The notes beneath the pieces are model-generated. The model made no database searches. It had not been told where the DNA came from and was given only the letters and a program-made list of their open reading frames with translations. From positions 58,148 through 122,147 of the forward strand of contig JAULBX010007107.1 of the NCBI GenBank assembly GCA_032358255.1: a stretch of DNA of 64,000 nucleotides. Reading direction: 5' to 3'. The position numbers and the translations under genes were made by a program. Origin of the DNA: Heterotrichella gracilis. Taxonomy: Eukaryota; Sar; Xanthophyceae; Tribonematales; Xanthonemataceae. Of this stretch, positions 14,998-26,237 are shown piece after piece. The number at the start of each line of letters is the position of its first letter. The first letter of the stretch is position 1.

Positions 14998-16347
14998 TCA
15001 TGCGTCCTTGTCAGGCTTGGCCCCCAGCTGCTTCTGTGCAGGCGCTGCGGTGACAGTGCGCGGTGCGCCGTCGTAGTAGCTGTAGTTGAGGATGAGGTTG
15101 TTGTTGTCGTCATCTGGCCGCCGCTCGTGGGGCTTGTCCTCCTCCTTGCCCTTCACCCTGCACACAGTGGGGTGTGTGAAATTGTAACACTCGTATCCAT
15201 TGGTAAAGGCATGTGCTTGACCAGCCTATCTGGCTGGTCGCGGTGCCCTGATGCGAGTCAGGGCCCCAACAATCCGCCTCTGTGCGTTCCCTTCCTATCT
15301 TTCTAGGTTGAGATGAGGTGGGCGTGAGATCAGTAAGCAAGAATGTGGCCCGCTGGGCGCCCTGGGTGCCAGCAGGACTACTGTGCGGCACATGACCCCT
15401 GCTGGGTTGTCATGCTCCTTGATGTGCCAATCACGTAAGACAAAATGCACGCAATGGCTATCACATATAGCTGCAATATAACGGCATACTACACAGCCAG
15501 CGATCACTGTCATGGCATGTGATTTGAGTGCACTCGTGCCATGGCCAAGCACAGGGCATCCAGTCGTCCTGTTACAGTACGAGGCAGCCCTGCGGTATGC
15601 CAGTGCAGTAAGCAATTCACGCGTGAAATGGCTTGCAATGGTGCCCCTACTTGTCGCGTTTCTCTGCCCGCCGCTCGCGCTCTGCCCGCTTGCGCTGTTT
15701 GTCCTTCTTGGGGTTGGGGCGCCCACCTGGCTGTGCCTTTCCCTGGAAGCAGTTGGCAGCATAGGTTGACAGGAACTGTTTAGGGTTCAAGGGTTTGGGG
15801 TTTTGAAACCATGACCGACGGTGCCACAGCCACTGATAGGCACATGACATGGTTTTGCCGCAGTCATGGCATGGGGTGTCAATGGAAAATTAGGCTATCT
15901 GCATGACTGCGCATGCTTTTGTCCGCACCTTGGTAAGCGCTGCTGGTGTGCCCTTGCCCTTAGCTCCTGCGCCCTTGTCCTCCTTATCGCTCTTCCACCA
16001 CAGGAACAACCCCACAGCCGCTGCGGTGGCCACTGCAACCACCAGCCCCAGACTGCTCTGAGCTGTGTCTACCTTGGCTCTGCATTGAGAACCAACAAAT
16101 ACAATTACAAGCAAGGAATTGGAGCCGAGCACCAGCTATTAGCATATATGCCTGTGGTCAAGCATCACGGGGCGTGCTCACAGTTGCAATGCCAATATAA
16201 ACCGCAATCCTAAAGCCAATGAAATGAGCGATGGTGGTATGCCAGAGGCACAAAGTGTTGAACAGTATGTAGCACATGCAACAGCTGAGTCTGGCTACTA
16301 GCTACTCACGGCTTTGCCTTAGTTCTAGTGCGGGCCTTGGTCGACAT
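14998..16347 (-). CDS. Small single-pass membrane protein, 146 aa, unknown function
   Basis: Four exons: 16347-16310, 16079-15929, 15742-15651 and 15157-14998. The basic N-terminus (MSTKARTRTKAKPAK) precedes one hydrophobic segment, SSLGLVVAVATAAAVGLFLW, at roughly residues 20-40. A Lys/Glu-rich stretch follows (KKDKQRKRAERERRAEKRDK), then an acidic and Asn-rich region (RRPDDDNNNLILNYSYYDG) near the end. This suggests a signal-anchored protein with a highly charged, probably cytosolic or organelle-surface, tail. The third donor is AA/GTAGGG, so intron retention would stop translation immediately after KRDK and remove the conserved-looking C-terminus. I do not recognise a family. The splice model is supported by phase at every junction. 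Confidence 0.6.
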
Positions 16348-17220
16348 GGTTGGAGGCCCTTCTGCAAAGGAGCAAAGCTATTTGTCCCGTCGTCTTCCCA
16401 ACAGGGAAGTCAACTAGGTATTCTTTGTTGCTCTATGCTGCTCTGTGTTCTCGTGGAAGCATGCCACTGCTGCGAGGCGAGCTACCCCACCAATCTCTGG
16501 CAGTTGGACGAGTATAGAACCGAAACCGACGTGTTGTGGCGTACCACAGATATAGTTAGTACAAAGGTTTAAGTGAACGTCAATAGACTAACACTGTTCA
16601 ACAGCTTGTGCTTGTTGTCGGGTATGTTAATGCATGCATACGTGGGAACAGGAAGTGCAAGTGTTATATGTGACTGGTTTCGGATTCACAAAGGTTGTGG
16701 CAAAAGGCGCGCCATGGACTGCACTTGTTTGCCCAAAATATTGGCCCCTGCACTTTTGGACATGCATGCAAGGGGAAAATGTAGCCGACTTTTCTGGAGG
16801 AAAAGCTTCATAATTTTAATTGCCATAAAAGCTGCCGAATTTATTATCCCCCATCTATGCCTTTTGCCTACGAAAGTTGTGTCGTATGTTGCATAGCCTG
16901 TCCTTCATCATGTTCATATTATTGGACGGATAAACACCTCGTGCTCATGACCATGCTGGTGGCAAGGCAAGGCGATGGTAAATCACGCTCACAGTAGTCG
17001 AAAAGGTACCGGCAACTCAACCATTACAACACTACATGATACCCCCTTGTGTTCAGTGATGTGCCTGGGTGTGTGGCAAAACAGAGCCTGGTCCTGAGGA
17101 CAGGCTGTCCATTGGTGGAGTATCATTACAGAACGTCAACATTTCCCTACACTTGCCCACTGAGGGTAACAGATCTGTCCACCAACAGCCCCACTGCAGA
17201 ACATTGCAGCAGGCCCCTCT
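16348..17220. other. Intergenic stretch
   Basis: About 870 bp between the membrane-protein start and the 3' end of the F-box gene. It contains the promoter of the former. No gene is supported on either strand. Confidence 0.45.
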
Positions 17221-20200
17221 TCATACGACGGGTCCATGCGCTTGAGATGCCGCCATGCGCCGCCGTCTGCACTCCTCCCCATGCCGGGAAAACCTGCGGG
17301 GCGACGGCAGTGCCCCCCCCTCCACCCGCACCCCCGCCAGGTGGCCTTTCCCGGGCGCCTGCACCGGCAAGCAGTCCGCTGAAAGCGTGGCTGGCAGCTC
17401 CAGCAGATGCAGCATCACACAGGAAACCACCGCTGATTGCACCGCCTCGGGGGTCACCGCAGGGCAGCCGCTGAGGCGCAGCGAGCGCAGGCGGGTGAGC
17501 CGGGAGACGCATGTGCCCACAAAGCGCTCGCATGTTGAGATGCTTAAGCTCTGCAGCGTGATGGGCGCGGCTGCCAGGGCGGCATCGGTGAGATCCGCGC
17601 ACCCGGCAAAGGCAAGGGAGGTCAGGCGGGGGTGCGGGACCAGCGCCTTTGCAAAAAACGCGTCCCCAACGTGATTGCGTCGGGCAATCTTGAGGGATCG
17701 CAGGCCGCCGATCGCTGCCAGGCCTTCGCCCTCTGACCACAAAAAGTTGGCGCCCCCAACGCTGAGGTCACGGAGCTCACTGAGGCCCTCCCCGATTTCT
17801 GTCAGCCCTTTGTTGCTAAACCCCTTGCACCCAATGACGCTGAGGGAGTGCAGGTTGGTGCAGTGGCGCGCCAGGCGGGCGAAGACATCGTCGCTCAGCA
17901 CTGCCCCATCTAGGTTGAGCACCCGCAGCATGCTGCCAGCGGCTTGCACCATCGCTGCCAGTACCGATGAGCTGCTTTGCATTGACCTGCACAACACATG
18001 GGTATGCATCAGGTATTGGCGCATGGGGTTGACAGTTCGCAATGGAATGCAGCAGTGGTCATATCCTCACATAGCAAGACACGTTTCTGGATGTGGAGTA
18101 CATCGCTGCTCACAATCAGTGAAATGCGCGGTAGCTGCCATTGTACTGCCGCTTATGCCCATGCGCTAGGGAGAGGACATGCAGAAGAATGGTAAAAATT
18201 CCACCTTCTGGTTGGCAAAAGGCAAGTAGGACTGCTAATCCGGCTGTACTGCTGGAACGCATGTAAATTTGTAAATTTCACAAATTTCACAGTCGGTTAC
18301 CCTGAAATAGCTCCATCTCTCACCTGAAGGCCTCTAGGTGGAAGAGATCCAACCATTGCAGCCTGCTGAGCATGCCGCTGGAGGCAAGCACACCCAGGCA
18401 GGTGCTTGAGATGCCGCTGCATCCCCCAAGTGCCAAATGGCTCAACGCGGGGAGGGCCGGCAATTGGTGCTGCACTGCTGACTGGCTAGCTGTTGCGCTG
18501 CTGAGGTGAAGACCCTCCAGGGCTTCTGCTATCGTAGCAGCACTGGCAAGTGCAGTTTGTGTGGGTGGTGCAGGGGGTGCTGAAGTGGAGGAGGTGGAGG
18601 GGGTGGGGGTGGTGTCCAGAAGGCTGTCGGGGATGAGAGCCAGCAGGGATAGGTCTCGCAGCCCGCCACAATTTGAAAAATCCAGGTACAGCCCATTGGG
18701 ATCCCTGCACGCACCAGTAGGATCGCTCTTTCCATGTGACAAAATGATGCCAGCGTACCCTCCAATGATGTGGGGTGTGGGAAGGGAATGCCAGATGTCA
18801 TAAGCACAGATCCCACCCCATGGCGTCCCACATGCACGCAAGCGTGCGCATGGGCAGACTCATGGGCACTTATATTAATGCAACTCGACAGCAGCTCACC
18901 CTAGGTATGTGGACAGTTACTTCATGTACAGGCCCATCTGCATTAAGGCAATTTGACTACCGGCCAACTCATGTACACCTTCATGCAGAAAGCAACGGTG
19001 CCGATATGATGCAATGCGTGTACGGCAGTTCGCTTACCTGGCTGTACTGACAGAACGCATGAAACTAACTATCAACAAAAGCATACCTTGCGTACTGCAC
19101 CCATGCTGCCAGGAAGCCCCTGACATGGCGGTCCGCCAGGCGTGGCAGGTCAGCGCACTCCACATGCACCAGGGCACCCCCCACCACACACGCAGCACCA
19201 GCCAGTGCCCCAAACCCCTCCCCAGTCAGGCGCAGGCAGCCTGACACTGCCAGGTGGCGCAGGCTGGCACAGTGCTCCGCCAGCTGTACCACCAAGCTGT
19301 CGCTGATACTGGCACAGGACAAGGGAAACGCTCGTCATGGTGGGGAGAGTGTATACTGGGGGGGTGGAGCAGGCCAGTGCTGTGAGGTGCAGTAAGTACA
19401 GCGCAGCCCCTTCAATGTGAAAAGCTGAGAAACAGAACAGGCACTTGACAGCGTGTGTATAATACGCACGTGGCATTCATTTCAAGAAAAAGAATGTGCA
19501 TGTATTGGATTCCTTCTTTCTTGTGGCAAGTGATGGGTTGTCTGGGTATTGTTGCTATGAGTCTTGTAAGCCATTTGCCGACTTCAATAAAAATGCGATG
19601 TATGTGCCAATCGCGACTTCATATGACCAAATGAAGAGATGATCAGATGCAATTGCAATTGGCACGCCCATCCCAATTCCATTCAACTTGGCAAATTGCT
19701 TACAAGACTCATAGCCACAACAAACTCCGAACTAAAGTCGGCGCTGACCATCCATGGCCAGTCTCCAAATTCAGAAAAAATGTGCATATAAATTACCGCA
19801 GTGGTATGGAAAATAACAAATGAATGTGCAACCCTACACAGGCAGATGAGTGTGGGCTACACGATGTAAAGAGCTGAGGAGAACAGGCAGCTTGCCAGTT
19901 AGTTCAGCAAGCATCCTACCCGGTGCGGCGCAGGTCAAGGAGGGTGAGGTCGCGGCAGATGTAGGGGAGGGTCATGAGGGCATCCGAGCTGATGTAGGGG
20001 CAATCTGCACAGGCAGCGGTGGGTGGGTGGGTTTGCAATATTTGTGGGGGCTGCAGTGCCGCGTGAGGGATCCATGCTGTGCATGCCAATGCCAACACTG
20101 TACACGAGACATATGCCAGGCCCACCACAGTCATCGCTACTCGACTGCTAATCTGGCTGAATTGCGGAATGCGTTGCCAATTACTAAGTAACCACCAGTT

Positions 20201-21775
20201 CACGCGCCATGCCTGCTGTGGAATTTGTGCGTCACCACGCATGACATTGTTAACAATGTTGCCCCTGCACCCCCTCCTCCCACCTGCCAAGCACAGCTCC
20301 TGCAGCTGCGACATGTTGCGCGGGATGGCCAGCGCAAGAGGATCGGTCAGCCAGGCATTGCGGGACAGGTCGAGGCAAGTCAGGGCGCGACACCTGTCCA
20401 TGCCGCAAGGAAGGGTTCAGTCCCAGAGCAGCAGGAGGGCATCAGATCCATCCCCGTTCAGGTTGGACCCCTTGGACCAGGAGATATAATATACCAGACG
20501 CAAAGAAGAGGTGAACACCAGTGACATTTTAGTAAACGCAAAGCTTTACCATAGGCACTAGAGTATTACTTAAGCAGAAAAAGCTCATCTTCCCTGGATT
20601 TGGTATGATAGTCATGTTGTTCTCCACATTTCCATATTATCGTTGGGTATCCTGGGTTACCACTCAACCCTTTTAAATAAACAAATTTTGGGTATCTTAA
20701 TTATCCTCAACCCTAGCGCACCTGGCGGCCACTTGCAGCAGCACCTGGCCTGCCTGGCGGTGTGGGGCGGTGTGGGCCAATCGCAGGCTGCGCAGGCTTG
20801 TGGCGGCGGTTTGCAGCACATGCCCAAGGTCGGCAGACCATGCAATGGATGTGTCGGAGAGGTCTAGGTGCTCCAGTTGACCATTGCTGCAGGCGAGGTG
20901 TGATGGACTGTGAGCTAGTTGAGATACAACTAGCTTTTAAGGATAAAATCATGAAATTAATAAACAAGCACGATTACTGCCCATGCGTGCATTTATGCAC
21001 GACAGAGGACACAGACCATGCAATACGTAGAATATGACCATCTCACAACAGATGCTGCAGCTGTTTCATGGAGGTCATAACTGTTATGCGAAGGGGAGGG
21101 TAGGTTGCATACATGCACACATGGGCCAGAACATCCAAGTCGTTGAAGCCCCATACGCCTTCAAGACTGAGATCCTTCAGCGGCAGGAGACCCAGCAGCT
21201 GCACGGTTGCAGGCGGGATGGCGCCGCAGCCCTTGAGTGACACGCAGCTGATGGCGGGGCAGTGGCGGAGGGCCCACCGCACAGTCGCCGACACCCCAGG
21301 GGAGTGAGCGCCGATGGAGAGGGAACGGACCCCTGGCCAGATGTTTTCCAGGACGAGGCTTTGCCATGCTTCGCAGGTTGCTGCTGCTTGATACAGGTCA
21401 GCCAGGGAGTCGAGATTGGAGAGAATGTCCACCTGCGGGAGATGGAGTGGGTTCAACTAACGTCACCAATGGCAGGCTCTCATGTCACACCATGCGCATA
21501 AGTCGCCTTGCAGTGGAGTGGTTATCAAGAGTATGCACTGCATACTGGCACAAACAGCGAGCAGATTTTGTGACAAGCACGGTGTCGGGACGCATATGCA
21601 TGCATAAGGCGCATGTGTGGCGAATGCAAAGCACTGAAGTATTCTGGGTATTTACTGCGTGCAGAATGTATGCAATGCACACTGGAGGTTGCTCACATAC
21701 CAGGACTGTGTGGGGAAGGTCGGTTATGGACAGTGGGCGTTCTTCTGTCCCAGCTGAGCCCTCTACCGGAACCAT
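17221..21775 (-). CDS. F-box/leucine-rich repeat protein (FBXL/AMN1-like)
   Basis: Eight exons: 21775-21701, 21432-21113, 20886-20722, 20393-20284, 20004-19920, 19308-19087, 18704-18324 and 17986-17221. They encode 707 aa. The first exon and the start of the second form an F-box (LSITDLPHTVLVDILSNLDS, then LYQAAATC). About a dozen Cys-containing LRRs follow, e.g. LDLSRNAWLTDPLALAIPRN, ISDSLVVQLAEHCASLRHLA, LALGGCSGISSTCLGVL and LTSLAFAGCADLTDAAL. Such proteins are substrate receptors of SCF (Skp1-Cul1-F-box) ubiquitin ligases; the LRRs bind the target. The ATG at 21775 is used because the longer frame begins with TTG. The last 60 residues are Arg/Pro-rich and non-repeat. The gene is divergent from cereblon. 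A foldback element lies in intron 5. The target is unknown. Confidence 0.85.
19551..19721. mobile_element. Candidate foldback/MITE-like element inside an F-box gene intron
   Basis: Inverted arms of about 25 bp (19551-19579 and 19690-19721; core gcttacaagactcatagc in the right arm) pair with one mismatch and a single-base bulge. Between them is an AT-rich loop of about 110 bp, and a second complementary pair (gtgccaat / attggcac) lies inside it. Length and structure fit a small non-autonomous inverted-repeat element. No coding capacity and no clear target-site duplication are seen. Confidence 0.45.
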
Positions 21776-22459
21776 GTCCACAGCGCCAAAGCTCAAGGTT
21801 TACAAGGTAACGAACATCGAGTTGAAAGGGCACGCCTTCCGTACCCAAGGCCTTGCAACCGTACGCAGTCACCCAGACAACGGACACAGGCTTGAACGCT
21901 CAGGTTGTGTACACAGCTGCACAACCACAAGCTTCTACTGTTATGGCTACGAGAATAACAGAGCAAAGGTTCAGACAGTGTGCCCACCAAAGTTGTGTAT
22001 CCTTAGTCGTCGTCTGTGTATGTATGATACAGGCCAAAGTCTGCACTGAAACACGACACGATGCCCAAAACCACGGGAGCGTCACTTGACTCGAAATGCA
22101 TGCATGTGACCATTTTGTTGGGCTGTAGGCTAAAGCTATATAGATGGGGGCGTTGTTGCTGGCTGCTCACTACTCAAATGTTCCTCAGCCTGGCACTTCA
22201 ATATTGTGCGTGTTGTGGGCCTTCTGTCTATTCCGAGACACCCAAGGACTGTGCATGCATCGTGTTCCCAGCAGATGCACATAACACTCCCTCCTTCGAT
22301 ACGTCCCTTTGCTACTCACCAACTGCGTTGTTACTGTGTTTATACTAGTAGCGAGTTACAGTCAGGGCAGGTGCTGTTGCAATACCCACAGGATCCAGCA
22401 GGGCCATGCTTGACACATTCCAATAAGGACCCAACCTCTTCCCATAACCTGGGGTAGCC
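21776..22459. promoter_or_regulatory. Divergent promoter region between the F-box/LRR gene and cereblon
   Basis: 684 bp between diverging start codons of two ubiquitin-ligase substrate-receptor genes. A long open frame crossing it on the plus strand shows no family similarity and is dismissed. Confidence 0.45.
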
Positions 22460-25185
22460 ATGGATGGCAACGAGGTAACGCCCCCTGCCACGCCTCTGGA
22501 GGTAGAGGGTGAGGACTGGGACGAAGACCTCCTCGGAGAGTACACAGGAGATGACTTGGTATGGGACGAGCAAGTTGACATGGACTCAGCAGCAGGTTAC
22601 GCGGACTTGGATTTAGACTCAGCAGGAGATGATGCGGTCGTTGTGTTCACTGGAGCCAGTGAGGAGCTGGGTGGCAGCCAGTCTGAAGAAGAAGCGCCTG
22701 TTTCAGGAGAATCAGATACAGGCGCGCCCTCTCACCTGCACTGCCCTGCCTAGTACAGCCTTCTGCACCCGGCTTGCTTATTTCTGCAGCGCAGAGAAGG
22801 CCTGTGCGTCACAATTGTTCGAGGCAGACAGTATGCATGCTGCCCAAGTGACCCACTGTGTGCAGGAGTGATGTTGCCAACCTCGCTTGTTTCGTGCAGA
22901 TGCCGAGCCCAGCAACTTTGACCGATCAGTGGCGTCCCGTCACAGCTACTTGGGCGATGTTGAAGACCTGGAAGGTTCAGCAGATCTGCTTGAAGATGGC
23001 ACCACGTGCAAACTGCCCTTCCTGCCTCTAGAAGGTACAGAGCAAGACCTTGCCAGTTGCTTTTCCACCACTGGCCAGCACCCATTGGCTCTTCCCAGCA
23101 CCCATTGGCTCTTCCCAGCACCCATTGGCGCTTCCCAGCGTGTTGTGTTGACCCCATAGGTGATGTGCTGGTGCCTGGGGACAAGCTGCCACTTGAAAAC
23201 TGCCCTTCCTGCCGCTAGAAGGTCCAAACAACAATTTTCACAACATCTTGCCAATCGCTTGCCAACCACCGACCAGCATTGCAATCATTGACACTTCCCA
23301 GCTCACTTGGACGTGTTGTGTTGACCCCACAGGTGTTGTGCTGGTGCCTGGGGACAAGCTGCCCCTGCAGATGCGCTTCCCACAAGAGAAGCTCTTGATT
23401 GAGCGGGCGCTGACTGCCGCTGCCCCATTCAGCCGATTGATAGTGGTGGTGCGTTTACAGCATGGCCGCTCTTATCTCCTCATTTTATGCCAATAGGCAT
23501 CTGAAGAAGCTGCTGTCTGCACTGTTTACGTCCCTGACAACTGGCATACTATGTGTTGCTGGTTTCATAAAATTAATATGTAATCTGCACTTTTAAAATT
23601 CCTTTACAATCTAGCTCTTCATGCACAGCTAGTGGTCTGACGCCCTTGACCCTTTTTTTTGGGAAATGTGTACAGGTGTGTGAGAATCACAGTGCTGGTC
23701 TGGGTGAGCTGCCCATCTACCCCATCGGCTGCGTTGCAGAGATCAAGCAGATGCGGCGCTGTGAGGACGGCAGCATCAGCTGTATTGCCAAAGGTATGTT
23801 ACTGCTGGCCTTTGAGCATCCATCCCTTGGCGCCGCGGAAGGATGGTGACTCAAATTGCACGGGAAACATGCATTCCATGCAAGGTATGTAATTGAAGTT
23901 AGCAAGTTAGCAACATTACAAACACTATGTGCCAACCTTGCCCATGGGTGGCATGTAGCTGTTTAGAATTTAGGGTTTTGTTTCATTTGTATTTGGTATG
24001 CAGGGCAGCAGCGCGCTGAGATCATCTCCTCCAGCATCCGCCCTGAGGACCTATCCTGGGTTAATGTGCACATCCTGGCGAACCACCCACCCCTGCGCGT
24101 GCCTCGCGAGGTGGCGGAGGGGTGCACGTACTGGCCGTACTGGGCGTACAAGCCGTACAACGCGCATGCGCTAGCAGAGTCAGTGAGACAGCTTGTGAAG
24201 GACATTGTGCCAAAGGTGTGCATGCCTGGTTAGTCTGGTCATGTAGATCATGTCTGTCAGTCACTGAAGTAACAATAGGGCGGGGTGCACAGTGGAAGTT
24301 TTATAGTCACCCATCCATAAATGTGCTTCACAACTAATCAGACAGATTGTGCCGTATTTACATACACTTATGTATCCACATCAATGTTCATCGCAGCGCT
24401 TGTTATGAGCTGCAAACGCCAAGTTGCATGCAGCAACCCTTGTGACAAGCACGTTGTATTCCAGCACGGGTCGTCCACTTTACTCCTGGCGGGTGGTGTC
24501 CCATCAGGTCGCTGAGTTCCACGGCGGGCCCCTGCCGCTCTCATACTGGCTAGTCTCCAACCTGCCGCTGGGCCAGGAGTCGCGCCAGAAGCTATATGAA
24601 GCCAAGAACACTTGCGAGAGACTGCGCCTGACCATGGCTTGGCTGGCGCGCTGTGAAACCCTGCAGTGCAGGCGGTGTGCTTCCACGGTGGCCGCCATGC
24701 GTGACATCATATCCATGTCTGAAGATGGGTCGGCTGGCGTGTTTGTCAACCCTTCAGGCTACGTTCACGACATGGTGCGCATAGGTGCTTTTGATGCGGC
24801 TCAGTGCCTGTGCGCTCCCTTCTGCTGGTTTAGCATGTTTTTGCATCCCTCATTCACAGGTGATGTAGTATTGTACATGCCAGTGGTGCTAGCCACTGTT
24901 GTCCATTGGCTGGCATGCAACGCGGCATGGTGGTGCATGCAGGTGACGCTGAGTCATGTGCGGGGCGCAAAGCTGCATGGCCACCCGCGGGAGGAGGACA
25001 GCTGGTTCCCTGGGTATGGGTGGACCATTGTGAGCTGCGTGCACTGCAGCTTGCACCTGGGGTGGCGCTTCACAGCCCTGCGCCCAGACCTGCGCCCAGC
25101 AGCGTTTTATGGGATTCGGCGGCCCTGCATCACGCACATGCACAGGCGCCTGTCGTATGACGATCTCGATCTGGATGACCTGTGA
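22460..25185 (+). CDS. CRBN: Cereblon (CRL4 substrate receptor; LON-like and CULT domains)
   Basis: Seven exons: 22460-22658, 22900-23034, 23333-23448, 23676-23793, 24004-24215, 24508-24774 and 24943-25185. They encode 429 aa (human 442). Cereblon is the DDB1-Cul4 ligase receptor whose CULT domain binds cyclic-imide degrons. An acidic N-terminus is followed by the LON-like domain (VLVPGDKLPLQMRFPQE; ELPIYPIGCVAEIKQM) and the helical DDB1-binding insert. The CULT domain has zinc ligands C314/C317 (CRRC) and C381/C384 (CVHC). Its three pocket tryptophans W370, W376 and W390 (SWFPGYGW; LGW) have spacing identical to human W380, W386 and W400. Human V388 corresponds to Ile378, and H378 to Asp. 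The exon 1 donor is the least certain junction. Intron 2 contains a duplicated exon fragment. Confidence 0.93.
23076..23140 (+). repeat. Three-copy 20-bp tandem repeat in cereblon intron 2
   Basis: The unit cagcacccattggctcttcc occurs three times. The third copy has one substitution. It lies between the exon 2 donor and the chimeric pseudo-exon. Confidence 0.85.
23160..23221 (+). pseudogene. Chimeric pseudo-exon in cereblon intron 2 (exon 3 head fused to exon 2 tail)
   Basis: A TAG acceptor and about 32 nt match the head of exon 3 (gtgatgtgctggtgcctggg). This is joined directly to about 30 nt matching the tail of exon 2 (tgcccttcctgccgctagaa) with a GT following. The order is what a tandem duplication of the block exon2-tail/intron/exon3-head would leave in its middle. 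If spliced in, it would meet an in-frame TAG near its end. Confidence 0.75.
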
Positions 25186-26237
25186 TCGAGCAACCATATT
25201 GGCCCACAATAGGTCACATGCCATGCCAACGGAGACTCTGCTACGCGTGCAACGATGGGAGCATGCTCATGAAACACCATCTGGTGATGGAGCATACAAG
25301 GTCAACGTGCGTAACCGTCATAATAGGCTATGCAATGCGTTGCCAACAGCTTTGCAAGTCAGGAAGATAGTATTTTCACTGACCTTCGCAAGTCCTGTAT
25401 CATAGCACGACATTTTGTCAAGTTTGTTGCCGTACTGTTTTTCCATTGCTGACGGGTTTTTGGGGCCCCGGCACGGTTGTGTCCCTCTTTTGTAGTCAAA
25501 AAGGAAAACTTCAGGCCGTTCGAAAGTTTCTTCACACCCTCGGGGATCCATTGTGTGGGCGTTTTACCATGCCATGCCATGCCATGCCATGCCACGCCAC
25601 GCCACACCATGTCAAGCGTGTGGTTCAGACATTATCATTAAGCAATCCTTCATGTAGTATGTTTTGGTTTCATAAGTTTTGACTCTCAGAGATAGTATTT
25701 TAAAAGCAGTATCATGTAATGCTCATTCGATGGCACGGTGGTCTGTTGCAAACGTTGTGTATGCGGGTGCCACACAAAGCTGAATCATGTCAATGTCAGA
25801 TCATTAACTTATCAAGTTCAGTAAAGCTCTAGAGAGCGGCAGGTCGTCTGGAAAAGATAGCGCAATCACCGTTTAACAATATATTAATAAAATGGACGGC
25901 ATGATGCCACAATGATCGTTCTGAAAGGTGTAATAACCCTCCAAGGCTTAAAATTGTCGTGACAAGCGCAGCGCACGGTGCCAGGATGGGGTCTCTTATG
26001 GTGAGTAGGGGAGCAAAATGAAAAAAAAACAAGAAACACATATGGTAAACGCACAGCATAGTGGCAAGGAGCACAGATTGTTATTCCATTCACAAATGGA
26101 TTGCACGCGTGACTATAAATTGAATATGTTTCTGCTACGTGAATGCCAGACATTGGTCTGCTGCGCAGCTGATACTGTTGGGCGCAGTGTGCTGGCGCTC
26201 TGCGCCCATGGCCATAACTACTTTTGCCCGTGCAAAT
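25186..26237. other. Convergent 3' flanks of cereblon and the HROB-like gene, with a CCATG microsatellite
   Basis: About 1 kb with no supported gene. A pentanucleotide tract, (CCATG)n decaying to CCACG, lies at 25567-25611. Confidence 0.5.
25567..25611 (+). repeat. (CCATG)n microsatellite
   Basis: About five perfect CCATG units are followed by CCACG variants, downstream of cereblon. Confidence 0.85.

Noticed and set aside
17147-17740. Overlapping minus-frame ORF (197 aa) across F-box exon 8
   Set aside because: Out of frame with the LRR-coding frame in the same exon; no domain.
21366-22049. 227-aa plus ORF between the F-box gene and cereblon
   Set aside because: Opposite to F-box exons 1-2 and promoter sequence; no recognisable motif, Cys/His-rich noise.
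23160-23221. Treating the cereblon chimeric segment as a normal coding exon
   Set aside because: It contains an in-frame TAG and lacks family sequence; joining exon 2 directly to 23333 restores the conserved protein.
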